From GCA-016700035 sp964454845 (GTDB taxonomy: Bacteria; Patescibacteriota; Saccharimonadia; CAILAD01; GCA-016700035), in NCBI GenBank assembly GCA_964454845.1, contig CAYVVS010000001.1, forward strand, positions 1 through 64,000: a stretch of DNA of 64,000 nt. The letters run 5' to 3'. Shown piece by piece: positions 51,209 through 59,703 of this stretch; positions within the stretch are counted from its first letter, which is position 1, and every line of letters begins with the position of its first letter. Position numbers and translations under genes: made by a program. The notes beneath the pieces are model-generated. The model searched no databases, was not told the DNA's origin, and saw only the letters and a list, made by a program, of their open reading frames with translations.

Positions 51209-52246
51209 ATGGACTTATTCATCGAAGACGAACATTATTTTGGAGTCGACCTAGGAAATTCTGGGATTCGACTGGTTGAGCTAAAACTCATCCATGACAA
51301 ACCAACGCTTGTTACGTATGGTGATATTGAGTTACCGTTTGGCCTGATGAGTTCTGACGCACCAGCGGATCAGGCGCGGGTTGCTGAGGTCCTGAAAAAA
51401 TTGGTTTCTGATGCTCGTGTGAGTACAAAAAATGTTGTGGCTGGCCTACCGGCTAGTAAGGTATTTGCGAGTGTTTTGAAATTGCCACAAATGGCCGATA
51501 ACGAAATTGCGCATACCATTCGCTTCCAGGCAGACAAATATATTCCAATGCCAATTGACCAGGTTAAGCTTGATTTCTTCCGTATTTCTCAAGATAAAGA
51601 AGCTGAAGAAATTGATGTACTTTTGGTTGCGACGCCGACTAGCGTAGCCAATAAGTACCTCAACATTTTCCAGCAGGCTGGCTTGGAGCTAATGGCCTTA
51701 GATATTAATGCTATCGCGCAATCTCGATCGATGGTGCCAAGTGCCGATATCGATGTGGTAGTTGTTGAGTTTGCCTCACTTACGACTGATATGGGGCTGA
51801 TCTCTGCTGGGGTGCCAGGACTCATCCGTTCTGTGAATGTCGGTGCTAAGTCTCTGATTCGTGTTACCTCACAAAACCTTGGTTTGGACGAAGCTCAGGC
51901 TGAACAGTTTGTACGTAAGTTTGGCCTCACACAGACAAAGCTAGAAGGCCAAGTGTATCGCTCCATGAAGCCATTGCTCGATAATGTAGTTGAAGAAATT
52001 AAGCGTTCAATGGAATTCTTCTATCAAAGTAATCCTGGCCGCAAAGTGGAGAAAGTTGTTATTACTGGTGGCCCTGCATCAATCCCTGAAATGCCGGTGT
52101 ATCTAGCGAATGCACTTGGTTTGCCTGTAGAAATGGGCAACCCTTGGCAGAAAATTAGTTATGCTACCGAATTTACCGATCGTTTGTCAGGTATGGCTTT
52201 GGGATACTCAACTGCAGTTGGTTTAGCGCTTAGGAATATGGTGTAG
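51209..52246 (+). CDS. pilM: Type IV pilus assembly ATPase-like protein PilM
   Basis: The 345-residue actin-like protein has FGVDLGNSGIRLVELK at the N-terminus, VVAGLPASKVFASVLKLP, IRFQADKYIPMPIDQVKLDFF, the second phosphate-type segment DVVVVEFASLTTDMGLI and VEKVVITGGPASIPEMPVYLANALG. PilM is a cytoplasmic scaffold that binds the PilN N-terminus. It heads pilMNO, with 3 nt to pilN. Confidence 0.95.
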   Translation: MDLFIEDEHYFGVDLGNSGIRLVELKLIHDKPTLVTYGDIELPFGLMSSDAPADQARVAEVLKKLVSDARVSTKNVVAGLPASKVFASVLKLPQMADNEIAHTIRFQADKYIPMPIDQVKLDFFRISQDKEAEEIDVLLVATPTSVANKYLNIFQQAGLELMALDINAIAQSRSMVPSADIDVVVVEFASLTTDMGLISAGVPGLIRSVNVGAKSLIRVTSQNLGLDEAQAEQFVRKFGLTQTKLEGQVYRSMKPLLDNVVEEIKRSMEFFYQSNPGRKVEKVVITGGPASIPEMPVYLANALGLPVEMGNPWQKISYATEFTDRLSGMALGYSTAVGLALRNMV

Positions 52247-52249
52247 GCG

Positions 52250-52894
52250 ATGTCGGTTCGTATTAATCTACTACCAGAAGCACGCATGGTAAAGTTGAAG
52301 AATCAGCAGACCAAGCGCTTAGTCACGGTTGTATGTTTGGTTCTTTGTAGCAGCGTAGGTATTATTCTCGTGGTTCTCTTGCTTCTCTTTGGTGCGCGTA
52401 ATATTCAGTTTGCTACAAATAAGGGGAATATTGACGAATTAAATCAGAAAATTGCCGCCAAAAAAGATGTCGAGCAGAACGTAGCTTGGTTTAACGGCGC
52501 GCTGACAGAAGCTGATGCGCTTTCAAATAACCGGGTACTTATCTCTCAGTTGTTTGGAAGGCTTGGGGAAGCTGCACCGGAAGGCATTAAGATTACTAAC
52601 CTTACCGTTGACCCGGACTACAAAGTTAAAGCCTCTGTAGAAGCAAAGGACTTTAATAATGTGGCGCTCTTTATTAATGCACTTAAATCATACAATGTTG
52701 ATTTTAATCCAATCCCTGGCTTTGATCGGATTGCTGTTTTTAAGGATGTTGATGTTCAGGCAGTTACTAAGCGTAAGCAGACTGATGACGCCAACTTTGA
52801 AGTAACGTTTACGGTTGATGAGCAGCTCGTGAAGAAGTTCCGTGAAGACTCCAAGGTAAATGATACTTCTAGTACCACAGAGGGCACAAACTAA
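52250..52894 (+). CDS. pilN: PilN-like pilus assembly protein
   Basis: The 214-residue protein begins RINLLPEAR, the conserved PilN motif that docks on PilM. A membrane helix (about 25-48), a coiled-coil and a ferredoxin-like exported domain (APEGIKITNLTVDPDYKVKASVEAKDFNNVALFINAL) follow. The stop overlaps the pilO ATG by 1 nt. Confidence 0.92.
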   Translation: MSVRINLLPEARMVKLKNQQTKRLVTVVCLVLCSSVGIILVVLLLLFGARNIQFATNKGNIDELNQKIAAKKDVEQNVAWFNGALTEADALSNNRVLISQLFGRLGEAAPEGIKITNLTVDPDYKVKASVEAKDFNNVALFINALKSYNVDFNPIPGFDRIAVFKDVDVQAVTKRKQTDDANFEVTFTVDEQLVKKFREDSKVNDTSSTTEGTN

Positions 52895-53619
52895 TGGCCT
52901 CAACTAAAAAAATGGCTCCAGCGCCAAACAGAAAAAAAGTTACCCCTCCAGAAACTCCTGGCACTCAAGCTGCTATGCAGAGCATTCGCAATTACTTAAT
53001 CATCGCTATCGGCATGACTGTGTTGACGGTGTTGGTGGGTGGTTACTTTATCTATACCTTGGCTCAGGCCAACGTAAAAAAGGCCCTTGAAGTGAGAGCA
53101 CAAGAATACCAAATAAAGCTATCTGAAGCTAAGCTTGCAAAGCTTGAGGACTCTGAGGCTGAGCTGACCAAGCTTAAGCAAGCTGATGGCGATAAGCCTT
53201 CGCAATTCGATTTTATTACACAGCGTACACTACCTGAATCTGAAAATTTTGAAGGAATCTTAACAATCTTCAACCGCTTGCAAGCTGATCAGTCGGTAGA
53301 TATCGAGTCTATCACTAAGCCGTCTGCTGGTACCGCTGTCGCTACTTCGGGTACTGCAGCAAAGGTTGCGTCTGGGAAATCGACATCAAGTATTATTGCC
53401 GTCAAAGCAACTGGGAGCCGTGAGGCTGTTATTGGTTATCTTGAAGCACTGGAATCCTCTGCACGTATCTTTGACTTCTCGACCATGAAAATTACTTCTT
53501 CACAGGGTAAATACACACTTGATATGCAGTACAAAGTGTACGCATTTCCGAAGCCTTCAATCGAAGCCAAGGACGTAAAGATTGATGAATATGAAGCAAA
53601 TAAAGGAAACTACGAATGA
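52894..53619 (+). CDS. pilO: PilO-like pilus assembly protein
   Basis: The 241-residue protein has a Lys/Pro-rich cytoplasmic start, a membrane helix (about 31-54), a coiled coil through about 100 and a ferredoxin-like domain (LPESENFEGILTIFNRLQADQSVDIESI and IIAVKATGSREAVIGYLEALESSARIFDFSTMKI). PilO pairs with PilN across the membrane. It ends in an ATGA overlap with the next gene. Confidence 0.88.
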   Translation: MASTKKMAPAPNRKKVTPPETPGTQAAMQSIRNYLIIAIGMTVLTVLVGGYFIYTLAQANVKKALEVRAQEYQIKLSEAKLAKLEDSEAELTKLKQADGDKPSQFDFITQRTLPESENFEGILTIFNRLQADQSVDIESITKPSAGTAVATSGTAAKVASGKSTSSIIAVKATGSREAVIGYLEALESSARIFDFSTMKITSSQGKYTLDMQYKVYAFPKPSIEAKDVKIDEYEANKGNYE

Positions 53620-53876
53620 AAAAACGTGATGTAATTGGGCTCGTTGTTGCTGTTGCGTTCATTGCAATTGCAGGGGTTCTTCTTTACACGCAGCTTGCGC
53701 CTGCGCCAAAGGACACTGGTATTGCTGTGAAGGTTCCCGCTAAAGTTGCCGTGCCACTAGAAGATCAAAAAGATCAGACGAAACTTACAGAGCTAGAGCG
53801 CTACAACGATTACTCGGCCCCACAAGAGTGTAAAGACCAGGGAGATACGTGTGGTAAAGGGCCTGGACCAATCTAA
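53616..53876 (+). CDS. Small membrane-anchored protein of the pil operon, 86 aa
   Basis: An N-terminal membrane helix (DVIGLVVAVAFIAIAGVLLY) precedes about 60 exported residues with ERYNDYSAP and two Cys (CKDQGDTC) near the end, likely disulfide-bonded. It occupies the place of pilP, between pilO and the ATPase genes, but shows no PilP homology and no lipobox. It is translationally coupled to pilO. Confidence 0.75.
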   Translation: MKKRDVIGLVVAVAFIAIAGVLLYTQLAPAPKDTGIAVKVPAKVAVPLEDQKDQTKLTELERYNDYSAPQECKDQGDTCGKGPGPI

Positions 53877-53911
53877 GAACGTAGTAACGTAGCGGAGTGG
53901 AATTGGCTTAA

Positions 53912-55705
53912 ATGCTCACACTAGAAAATCAAAAAATTATCGAGAATATGATTGTGCAGGGGGGTATAGTCCCGCACGATGTTTTAGAGATTGCAAAACT
54001 TCGTTCTGCTAAAGAGAATAAGGGCCTCTTGCAAGTCCTTTTAGACATGAAGGCATTGTCTGAGGATGACTCGGTCAAGCTGATCGCGATCGCTAAAAAG
54101 ATACCGTTTGTTGATTTGATGCACCTAGAGCATTCTGTTGATCAGAAGGTACTGGAAATGGTGCCCTTGGATATCGCTAAAACCTATATGGCGGTACCAT
54201 TTGGGGTTTCTAATAATGCCCTAAATGTAGCACTGCTTGATCCGACTAACCTCCAGGCGATAGACTTTATCTCGCGCAAAACAGGCTACACCATTAGCCC
54301 GTATATCGCTTCTCAGGCCGGCATTGATTTTGTACTTGGCATGTACAAAGAGAAGTTTTCACAAGAAGTCTCAGAGGTACTTAAAAATATCGCTTCGGCA
54401 CAAAAAGAGGAAGTCGAAGCCGAAAAGAAAACAGTTCAGGATCAGAAAAAGATTAATGACATTGTACAAGATGCGCCAATTACTCGCGCCCTTAATACAA
54501 TCTTGGAATACGCCATTAACTCCCGGGCTTCTGATATCCACATTGAGCCCCGACAAAAAGAGCTCAAGATTCGTTTCCGCGTCGATGGAATTTTACAGGA
54601 AGTAATGACTCTGCCAAAGTCGACTGAAGCAGCGTTGATTTCTCGCATTAAAATTTTGTCTAACCTCAAGATTGATGAGCATCGCATCCCTCAAGACGGA
54701 CAGGCGGTCTATATCTTTGCTGGACGTGAAGTGGACTTACGTATCGCGATTGCGCCGATTAGTTATGGTGAGCAAGTGGTTATTCGCATTTTGGATAAGA
54801 ACGCCCAAAACATCACTTTGGATACGCTTGGTTTTAGAGGGCGTAGCTTGCGGCTTATTACCTCGGGTATTCATAAGCCCCACGGTATGATTCTCTCGAC
54901 TGGGCCAACGGGTTCCGGTAAGTCTACAACACTGTACGCGGTTGTGGCTGCAATTAAATCTGTCGCGATTAATATTGTGACGCTCGAAGATCCGGTGGAA
55001 TATAAAATGGAAGGTATTAACCAAATTCAGGTAAATACTGCCGTCGGCCTGACATTTGCAAACGGTTTGCGCTCTATTCTGCGTCAAGATCCAAATGTAG
55101 TGCTCGTGGGTGAAATTCGTGACGCTGAAACGGCCGACCTTGCGGTGCAGGCTGCTTTGACTGGGCACACGGTACTTTCAACGTTGCACACCAACTCGGC
55201 CGCTGGTGTGCTCCCACGTATGCTTGATATGAAGATTGAACCTTTTCTTATTGCCTCTACTGTGAATACGGTAATTGGTCAGCGCTTGGTCCGCCGCGTA
55301 TGTCAAAAATGCAAGCAGGCCTATGCCGCTCCAGGAACAGCGGTGGAACTAATTAACAAAATTATTGGCCCATTCTTGCCAAAAAATCAGGCGGAAGTTC
55401 AGGCCAAGGAACAAGAATACGGGTATCAGGGTTTGCCACTATACAGTCAAAACGCTTATACTTTGTATAAGGGGGTAGGCTGCGACGAGTGCAAAGAAGG
55501 TTACTCGGGGCGCATCGGTATCTTTGAGGTGTTTGAGATGAATCCAGCGATGGAAAAGTTGCTCTTAAATCGAGCAACTACCAACGACATTCAGAACCAA
55601 GCCATCAAAGATGGAATGCTTACCATGCAGCAAGATGGGTATTTAAAGGCGCTTACAGGCGTGACCACAGTAGAAGAAGTGGCCCGCGTAGCGACCGATC
55701 ACTAG
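53912..55705 (+). CDS. pilB: Type IV pilus extension ATPase PilB
   Basis: The 597-residue GspE/PilB ATPase has an N-terminal MshEN domain (ENMIVQGGIVPHDVLEIAKL to about 150), then the motor: ASDIHIEPRQKELKIRFRVDGIL, Walker A STGPTGSGKSTTLYAVV, the Asp box TLEDPVEYKMEGINQIQVN, Walker B RQDPNVVLVGEIRDAETADLA and the His box AALTGHTVLSTLHTN. The tetracysteine zinc site is intact (CQKCKQAY and CDECKEGYSGRIG). It powers pilus polymerisation. Confidence 0.97.
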   Translation: MLTLENQKIIENMIVQGGIVPHDVLEIAKLRSAKENKGLLQVLLDMKALSEDDSVKLIAIAKKIPFVDLMHLEHSVDQKVLEMVPLDIAKTYMAVPFGVSNNALNVALLDPTNLQAIDFISRKTGYTISPYIASQAGIDFVLGMYKEKFSQEVSEVLKNIASAQKEEVEAEKKTVQDQKKINDIVQDAPITRALNTILEYAINSRASDIHIEPRQKELKIRFRVDGILQEVMTLPKSTEAALISRIKILSNLKIDEHRIPQDGQAVYIFAGREVDLRIAIAPISYGEQVVIRILDKNAQNITLDTLGFRGRSLRLITSGIHKPHGMILSTGPTGSGKSTTLYAVVAAIKSVAINIVTLEDPVEYKMEGINQIQVNTAVGLTFANGLRSILRQDPNVVLVGEIRDAETADLAVQAALTGHTVLSTLHTNSAAGVLPRMLDMKIEPFLIASTVNTVIGQRLVRRVCQKCKQAYAAPGTAVELINKIIGPFLPKNQAEVQAKEQEYGYQGLPLYSQNAYTLYKGVGCDECKEGYSGRIGIFEVFEMNPAMEKLLLNRATTNDIQNQAIKDGMLTMQQDGYLKALTGVTTVEEVARVATDH

Positions 55706-55726
55706 CGAATAAGTAAAGGAATTATC

Positions 55727-56986
55727 ATGCAGCCGACCGACCCAACAACTCCAGCTCAACCTAGCGGCATACCAGTAGATGGTGTGGGTGGGGTGGTATC
55801 GAGCGTGCCGCCGGCTGCGCAAATTCCACCAGCCCAGGTGCCGGCTCCTGTTGCTGCACCAGCTCCGGCGGCGGAGGTGAGCGCCACCGATCAAGTACAT
55901 CAAGTTGAACAAACGCCGCACTCTGGTAAGCTTTCAATCGAGCCGTATCTGGAAGAAGTTATCCGTCGTGATGCTTCAGATATTCACGTACAAGTTGGTT
56001 TGCCGCCAATGTTGCGTGTTGATGGCGCGCTGGCTCCAATTCAGGGTGAAAAAGTTCTAACCGCCGAAGATATTGATGACATCATCTTTAGCCTTTTGGA
56101 TGACGAACAAAAAGAGGTTTATCTGAAAGATAAGGAAATCGACTTCTCCTTTGCATATGGCGATCTTGGTCGTTTCCGTGTTAATGCCTTTCATGAAAAA
56201 GGGAATCCGGCCGCAGCTTTTCGTCTTATCCCTAATAAGATTCGTACAGTAGAAGACCTTGGTTTGCCGCCAATTATGAACAAACTTACTGAATTCCCGC
56301 GTGGCCTCGTACTCGTTACTGGGCCTACTGGATCAGGTAAGTCCACCACGCTTGCCGGAATGCTCGACAAGGTGAACCGTGAGCGAGCCATGCACATCAT
56401 TACTATTGAAGACCCGATCGAATATCAGCACCATCACAAAAAATCGATTGTCGTGCAGCGTGAAGTTCACTTTGATACCAAGAGCTTTGCTTCTGCGCTT
56501 CGCTCGAGCTTGCGCGAAGATCCAGACGTAGTATTGATTGGTGAGATGCGCGACCTTGAAACAATTTCCACAGCCATTACGGTGGCAGAGACCGGTCACT
56601 TGGTGTTTGCGACGCTCCATACCAACTCTGCAGCTCAGTCGATCGATCGTATGGTGGACGTGTTTCCTCCGCACCAGCAGCAGCAAATCCGCATCCAGCT
56701 CGCGAGTGTACTGCAGGGGATTGTGGCCCAGCGCCTTATCCCAATGATTGGTGGTGGTCGTATGGCAGTTGCGGAAATTCTCGTCGTAACACCAGCTGTA
56801 CGTAACATTATTCGCGAAGGCAAGACCCACCAGCTTGATGCGGTTATTCAGACCGGCGCCGAGTATGGTATGCAGTCGATGGATGCTACGCTTGCCCACC
56901 ACATCCACGAAGGCAAGATTAGCTACGAAGAGGCTAAGAATTACGCGGTAAACCTCGAGGAGCTTGATCGCTTAATGCGACACTAG
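55727..56986 (+). CDS. pilT: Type IV pilus retraction ATPase PilT with Pro/Ala-rich extension
   Basis: The 419-residue PilT core carries DASDIHVQVGLPPMLRVDG, Walker A TGPTGSGKSTTLAGML, EDPIEYQHHHKKSIVVQREV, Walker B REDPDVVLIGEMRDLETIS, the His box TGHLVFATLHTNSA and the PilT signature AVRNIIREGKTHQ. About 65 N-terminal residues rich in Pro, Ala and Val precede the core, against about 350 residues for a typical PilT. AAGGAATTAT precedes ATG 55727. It depolymerises pili to drive twitching or DNA uptake. Confidence 0.97.
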   Translation: MQPTDPTTPAQPSGIPVDGVGGVVSSVPPAAQIPPAQVPAPVAAPAPAAEVSATDQVHQVEQTPHSGKLSIEPYLEEVIRRDASDIHVQVGLPPMLRVDGALAPIQGEKVLTAEDIDDIIFSLLDDEQKEVYLKDKEIDFSFAYGDLGRFRVNAFHEKGNPAAAFRLIPNKIRTVEDLGLPPIMNKLTEFPRGLVLVTGPTGSGKSTTLAGMLDKVNRERAMHIITIEDPIEYQHHHKKSIVVQREVHFDTKSFASALRSSLREDPDVVLIGEMRDLETISTAITVAETGHLVFATLHTNSAAQSIDRMVDVFPPHQQQQIRIQLASVLQGIVAQRLIPMIGGGRMAVAEILVVTPAVRNIIREGKTHQLDAVIQTGAEYGMQSMDATLAHHIHEGKISYEEAKNYAVNLEELDRLMRH

Positions 56987-57001
56987 GTTGAATATAAATA
57001 A

Positions 57002-58243
57002 ATGCTAGATTTTCAGTATAAAGCCAAAGATAAAACCACCGGACGCATCATTGTTGGGTCGATTCAGGCCGATAACGAAATGGCGGCCGGTAAGCTGCTG
57101 CTAAAGCAGGATCTTTATCCACTGGAAGTTAAGCCCAAGAAGGCTTCAGCATTTTCTACCACCAACACATCCGGTAAAGTAAAAACGAAGCATAAAGTTG
57201 TCTTTACGAGACAGCTTGCAACCCTCATTAAAGCCGGTCTACCAGTTGCTTCAGCGCTGAACTCTTCGATGAGTCAGGTTGATGATAAGCGCATGAAGGC
57301 CGTTATTTTTAAGCTGACTAAGGCGGTTGAAGGCGGTACGCAGCTCTCTCAAGCGCTGGCGCAATACCCCGAAAGCTTTAATTCTATCTACATTTCTATG
57401 GTCCAAGCAGGTGAGGCAAGCGGTAACCTGGAGATTACGCTTGAGCGCTTAGCGAATCAGCTTGAAAAAGAAGCTGAAATTGCGTCAAAGGTGCGCGGTG
57501 CTCTAATTTACCCAATGATTGTATTGGTGGTTATATTGCTCGTCATGGGCTTTATGATGACAAGCGTAGTTCCTCAAATTGCCGAACTATATAAGAGCTT
57601 TGGAAAGCCGTTACCATTTATTACGCAAGCACTCATGTTTATTTCCAGCCTGATTACGAAGTGGTGGTTTATTACGCTTCCAGCACTCGTTGCGATAGTT
57701 TACGGTGCTATTTCATACCTCAAAACTCCAGCTGGAAAACGCAATATTGCGCGCGTTAAACTTACTATGCCGCCTTTTAACCAGCTATTTTTAAAGATGT
57801 ATATGGCGCGTTATGCGCGCACCCTCGGGAGCTTAGTTGCAAGTGGTATACCTATTCTTGAGTCGCTTAAGCTGGTTTCTGAAAGCTTAAATAATGAAAT
57901 CTTAAAAAGTGAAGTAGAAGTGATGGCTGAAGAGGTTAAGTCGGGCCGCGCATTATCTGAAGCTCTACAAAAAACGGAATACTTCTTGCCCCTTGTAGCG
58001 CAGATGATTAAAGTGGGTGAGGATTCTGGGACTATGAGTGATATGCTGGATCGCTTAGCGTCGTTTTACGAGAATGAAGTTGATCAGGCGGTGAAGAACA
58101 TCTCTACTATTATTGAACCAGTTCTCATAGTATTTATGGGTGGAATGGTAATGCTTATGATCGTGGGTATTTTGTATCCAGTGTATGGCTTAGTAGGTCA
58201 GGATTTAAGTGGTGGCGGCACTACAACGAGTACTGGGCAGTAA
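57002..58243 (+). CDS. pilC: Type IV pilus inner-membrane platform protein PilC
   Basis: The 413-residue protein has two T2SSF domains, each with KHKVVFTRQLATLIKAGLPVASAL-like and YMARYARTLGSLVASGIPILESLKLVSESL segments, and three hydrophobic regions (about 175-200, 215-240, 378-402). QAGEASGNLEITLERLANQLEKE and MIKVGEDSGTMSDMLDRLASFYE are the paired family motifs. It is the platform on which PilB and PilT act. Confidence 0.96.
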   Translation: MLDFQYKAKDKTTGRIIVGSIQADNEMAAGKLLLKQDLYPLEVKPKKASAFSTTNTSGKVKTKHKVVFTRQLATLIKAGLPVASALNSSMSQVDDKRMKAVIFKLTKAVEGGTQLSQALAQYPESFNSIYISMVQAGEASGNLEITLERLANQLEKEAEIASKVRGALIYPMIVLVVILLVMGFMMTSVVPQIAELYKSFGKPLPFITQALMFISSLITKWWFITLPALVAIVYGAISYLKTPAGKRNIARVKLTMPPFNQLFLKMYMARYARTLGSLVASGIPILESLKLVSESLNNEILKSEVEVMAEEVKSGRALSEALQKTEYFLPLVAQMIKVGEDSGTMSDMLDRLASFYENEVDQAVKNISTIIEPVLIVFMGGMVMLMIVGILYPVYGLVGQDLSGGGTTTSTGQ

Positions 58244-58247
58244 AAAT

Positions 58248-58287
58248 TTGACTACTCGCCTTAGTCTGATAATATAAGCATAAGCGT
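58248..58287 (+). promoter_or_regulatory. Candidate promoter of the major pilin gene with TAAGCGT motif
   Basis: TTGACT (58248-58253), a 16-nt spacer and TAATAT (58270-58275) place initiation near 58282. TAAGCGT is at 58281-58287. A separate promoter for the major pilin is expected because it is needed in excess. Confidence 0.55.
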
Positions 58288-58320
58288 TATATCCAGCGCG
58301 AATATTATAAGGAGGTCTTT

Positions 58321-58785
58321 ATGACAAATAGCAAAATGAAAAAAGGATTTACCCTGATCGAAATCGTGATTGTACTTGCAATCGCAGCCTTGATTATGGT
58401 AGTAGTATTCTTTGCCGTTTCTGGCGCACAGCGTGGGCAGCGTAATGATGCTCGTCAGCAGCTCGCTAGCCGTACATTAGCCGCAATGGCGACCGTTCGT
58501 GGTAATAACAATGGATCACTATCTTTTGGTGCATCTGGGAATGATAGCATTGTTGCTAACCAGGCTTCATACCTTAATGGTCTGAACGTTGGTTCAACTG
58601 CGTATACTATTATCGCTGCACCTTCTAAGCCTGCTGGTGGTTCTACATGTGACCCATCCAATACGGCTGTTGGTCAGGTAGGTAGTACGATCGTTGTTGG
58701 TACTGACTCTGGTAAGGACTACGCTGCAGTGTGTCTTGAAGGCGCAACTGCATCTGGTGGTACTTATTACGTAGCCTCTAACTAG
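58321..58785 (+). CDS. Type IV prepilin (major pilin candidate)
   Basis: The 154-residue prepilin has a class III leader ending KKG, cleavage before FTLIEIVIVLAIAALIMVV with Glu at +5, and a short globular domain with two Cys (GGSTCDPSN and YAAVCLEG). It has its own promoter, an AAGGAGG ribosome-binding site and its own terminator, as expected for the abundant subunit. PilD just downstream should process it. Confidence 0.93.
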   Translation: MTNSKMKKGFTLIEIVIVLAIAALIMVVVFFAVSGAQRGQRNDARQQLASRTLAAMATVRGNNNGSLSFGASGNDSIVANQASYLNGLNVGSTAYTIIAAPSKPAGGSTCDPSNTAVGQVGSTIVVGTDSGKDYAAVCLEGATASGGTYYVASN

Positions 58786-58807
58786 ATTCTCTAGTTAATC
58801 ACCAAAC

Positions 58808-58828
58808 AAGCCCCTTATGGGGCTTTTT
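58808..58828 (+). terminator. Intrinsic terminator after the major pilin gene
   Basis: Stem AAGCCCC (58808-58814) with GGGGCTT (58819-58825), TTAT loop, T run. Confidence 0.92.
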
Positions 58829-58850
58829 GGTTATTAGTTAAGCTTTCCCA

Positions 58851-58856
58851 TATAAT
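58851..58856 (+). promoter_or_regulatory. Consensus -10 box at leaderless distance (pilD)
   Basis: TATAAT lies 7 nt before ATG 58864, with TTGGTT 18 nt further upstream (58827-58832). Confidence 0.65.
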
Positions 58857-58863
58857 AAGAGAG

Positions 58864-59664
58864 ATGAATACGGAATGGATAGTTGTGAGTTTGGGTATGG
58901 TGGCCATATATGGGCTACTCGTGGGGTCGTTTTTAAACGCTTGGGTGTGGCGCGTGCATACACATCGAAGTGTCTCCAAAGGCCGGAGCATGTGCCCACA
59001 CTGCAAGACAACGCTCAAATGGCATGAGCTTATTCCTGTCCTATCGTGGCTTGGCTTACGTGGGAAGTGTCGCACCTGCCACAAGCCAATCTCCTGGCAG
59101 TATCCGGCTGTTGAGCTAGGTAATGCACTGTTATGGGTGAGCCTCTTTATGCTCTTTATGCCCGCAGGCATGTTTGAGTGGTTACAGCTACTCGTTTGGT
59201 TTGCGCTCAGCTCATTGCTTCTCGCAGCCTTGGTGTATGACGCACGTTGGATGCTCTTGCCGGATGCATTTGTAATGCCGGCGACTATCCTGGCTTTATT
59301 GCTAGCTGTGATTTCTACACTGGATGTTGGCTCGTTAAGTGCGCTCTGGCCCAGGTTGATTGCAGCCGCCCTGTTTGCCGGGATCTTTTTTCTAATTTGG
59401 TATGCATCTGGTGGTGGCTGGATAGGGGATGGCGATATCTGGCTGGCTGCCATAATGGGGCTAGTGCTTACAGGCGTTCAGTTGGTCGTGGCGATTTTTG
59501 TGGCCTTTAATTTAGGGGCAATTGTGGGGCTAGTACTAATCGCGATACATCGTAAAACCCGCAAGAGCACGATTGCCTTCGGACCCTTTTTGATTGTTGG
59601 CTTATTTGCTGGCCTGTTTTTTGGAGAAGCGCTCTTAAATTGGTATTTGGGGATATTCGTCTAG
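58864..59664 (+). CDS. pilD: Prepilin peptidase PilD (A24 family)
   Basis: The 266-residue membrane protease/methylase has GSFLNAWVWRVHTHRSVSKGRSMCPHC, a complete tetracysteine site (CPHC and CRTC), and about seven membrane helices. The catalytic Asp pair is seen in VYDARWMLLPDAFV and GGGWIGDGDIWLAAIMGL (GxGD). It cleaves the Gly-Phe/Ile/Met/Tyr leaders of the five neighbouring pilin-like proteins and methylates the new N-terminus. Confidence 0.96.
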   Translation: MNTEWIVVSLGMVAIYGLLVGSFLNAWVWRVHTHRSVSKGRSMCPHCKTTLKWHELIPVLSWLGLRGKCRTCHKPISWQYPAVELGNALLWVSLFMLFMPAGMFEWLQLLVWFALSSLLLAALVYDARWMLLPDAFVMPATILALLLAVISTLDVGSLSALWPRLIAAALFAGIFFLIWYASGGGWIGDGDIWLAAIMGLVLTGVQLVVAIFVAFNLGAIVGLVLIAIHRKTRKSTIAFGPFLIVGLFAGLFFGEALLNWYLGIFV

Positions 59665-59669
59665 GATGA

Positions 59670-59703
59670 CATAAGTGGTATACTTATGATAATTAACATA
59701 AGT
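59670..59703 (+). promoter_or_regulatory. Operator-like CATAAGT repeats over the minor-pilin promoter
   Basis: CATAAGT (59670-59676) and ACTTATG (59682-59688) form a perfect inverted repeat with GGTAT between. A third copy, CATAAGT, lies at 59697-59703. A TATACT -10 box (59679-59684) sits inside the palindrome, with initiation predicted near 59691. A repressor or activator site is inferred. Confidence 0.55.
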
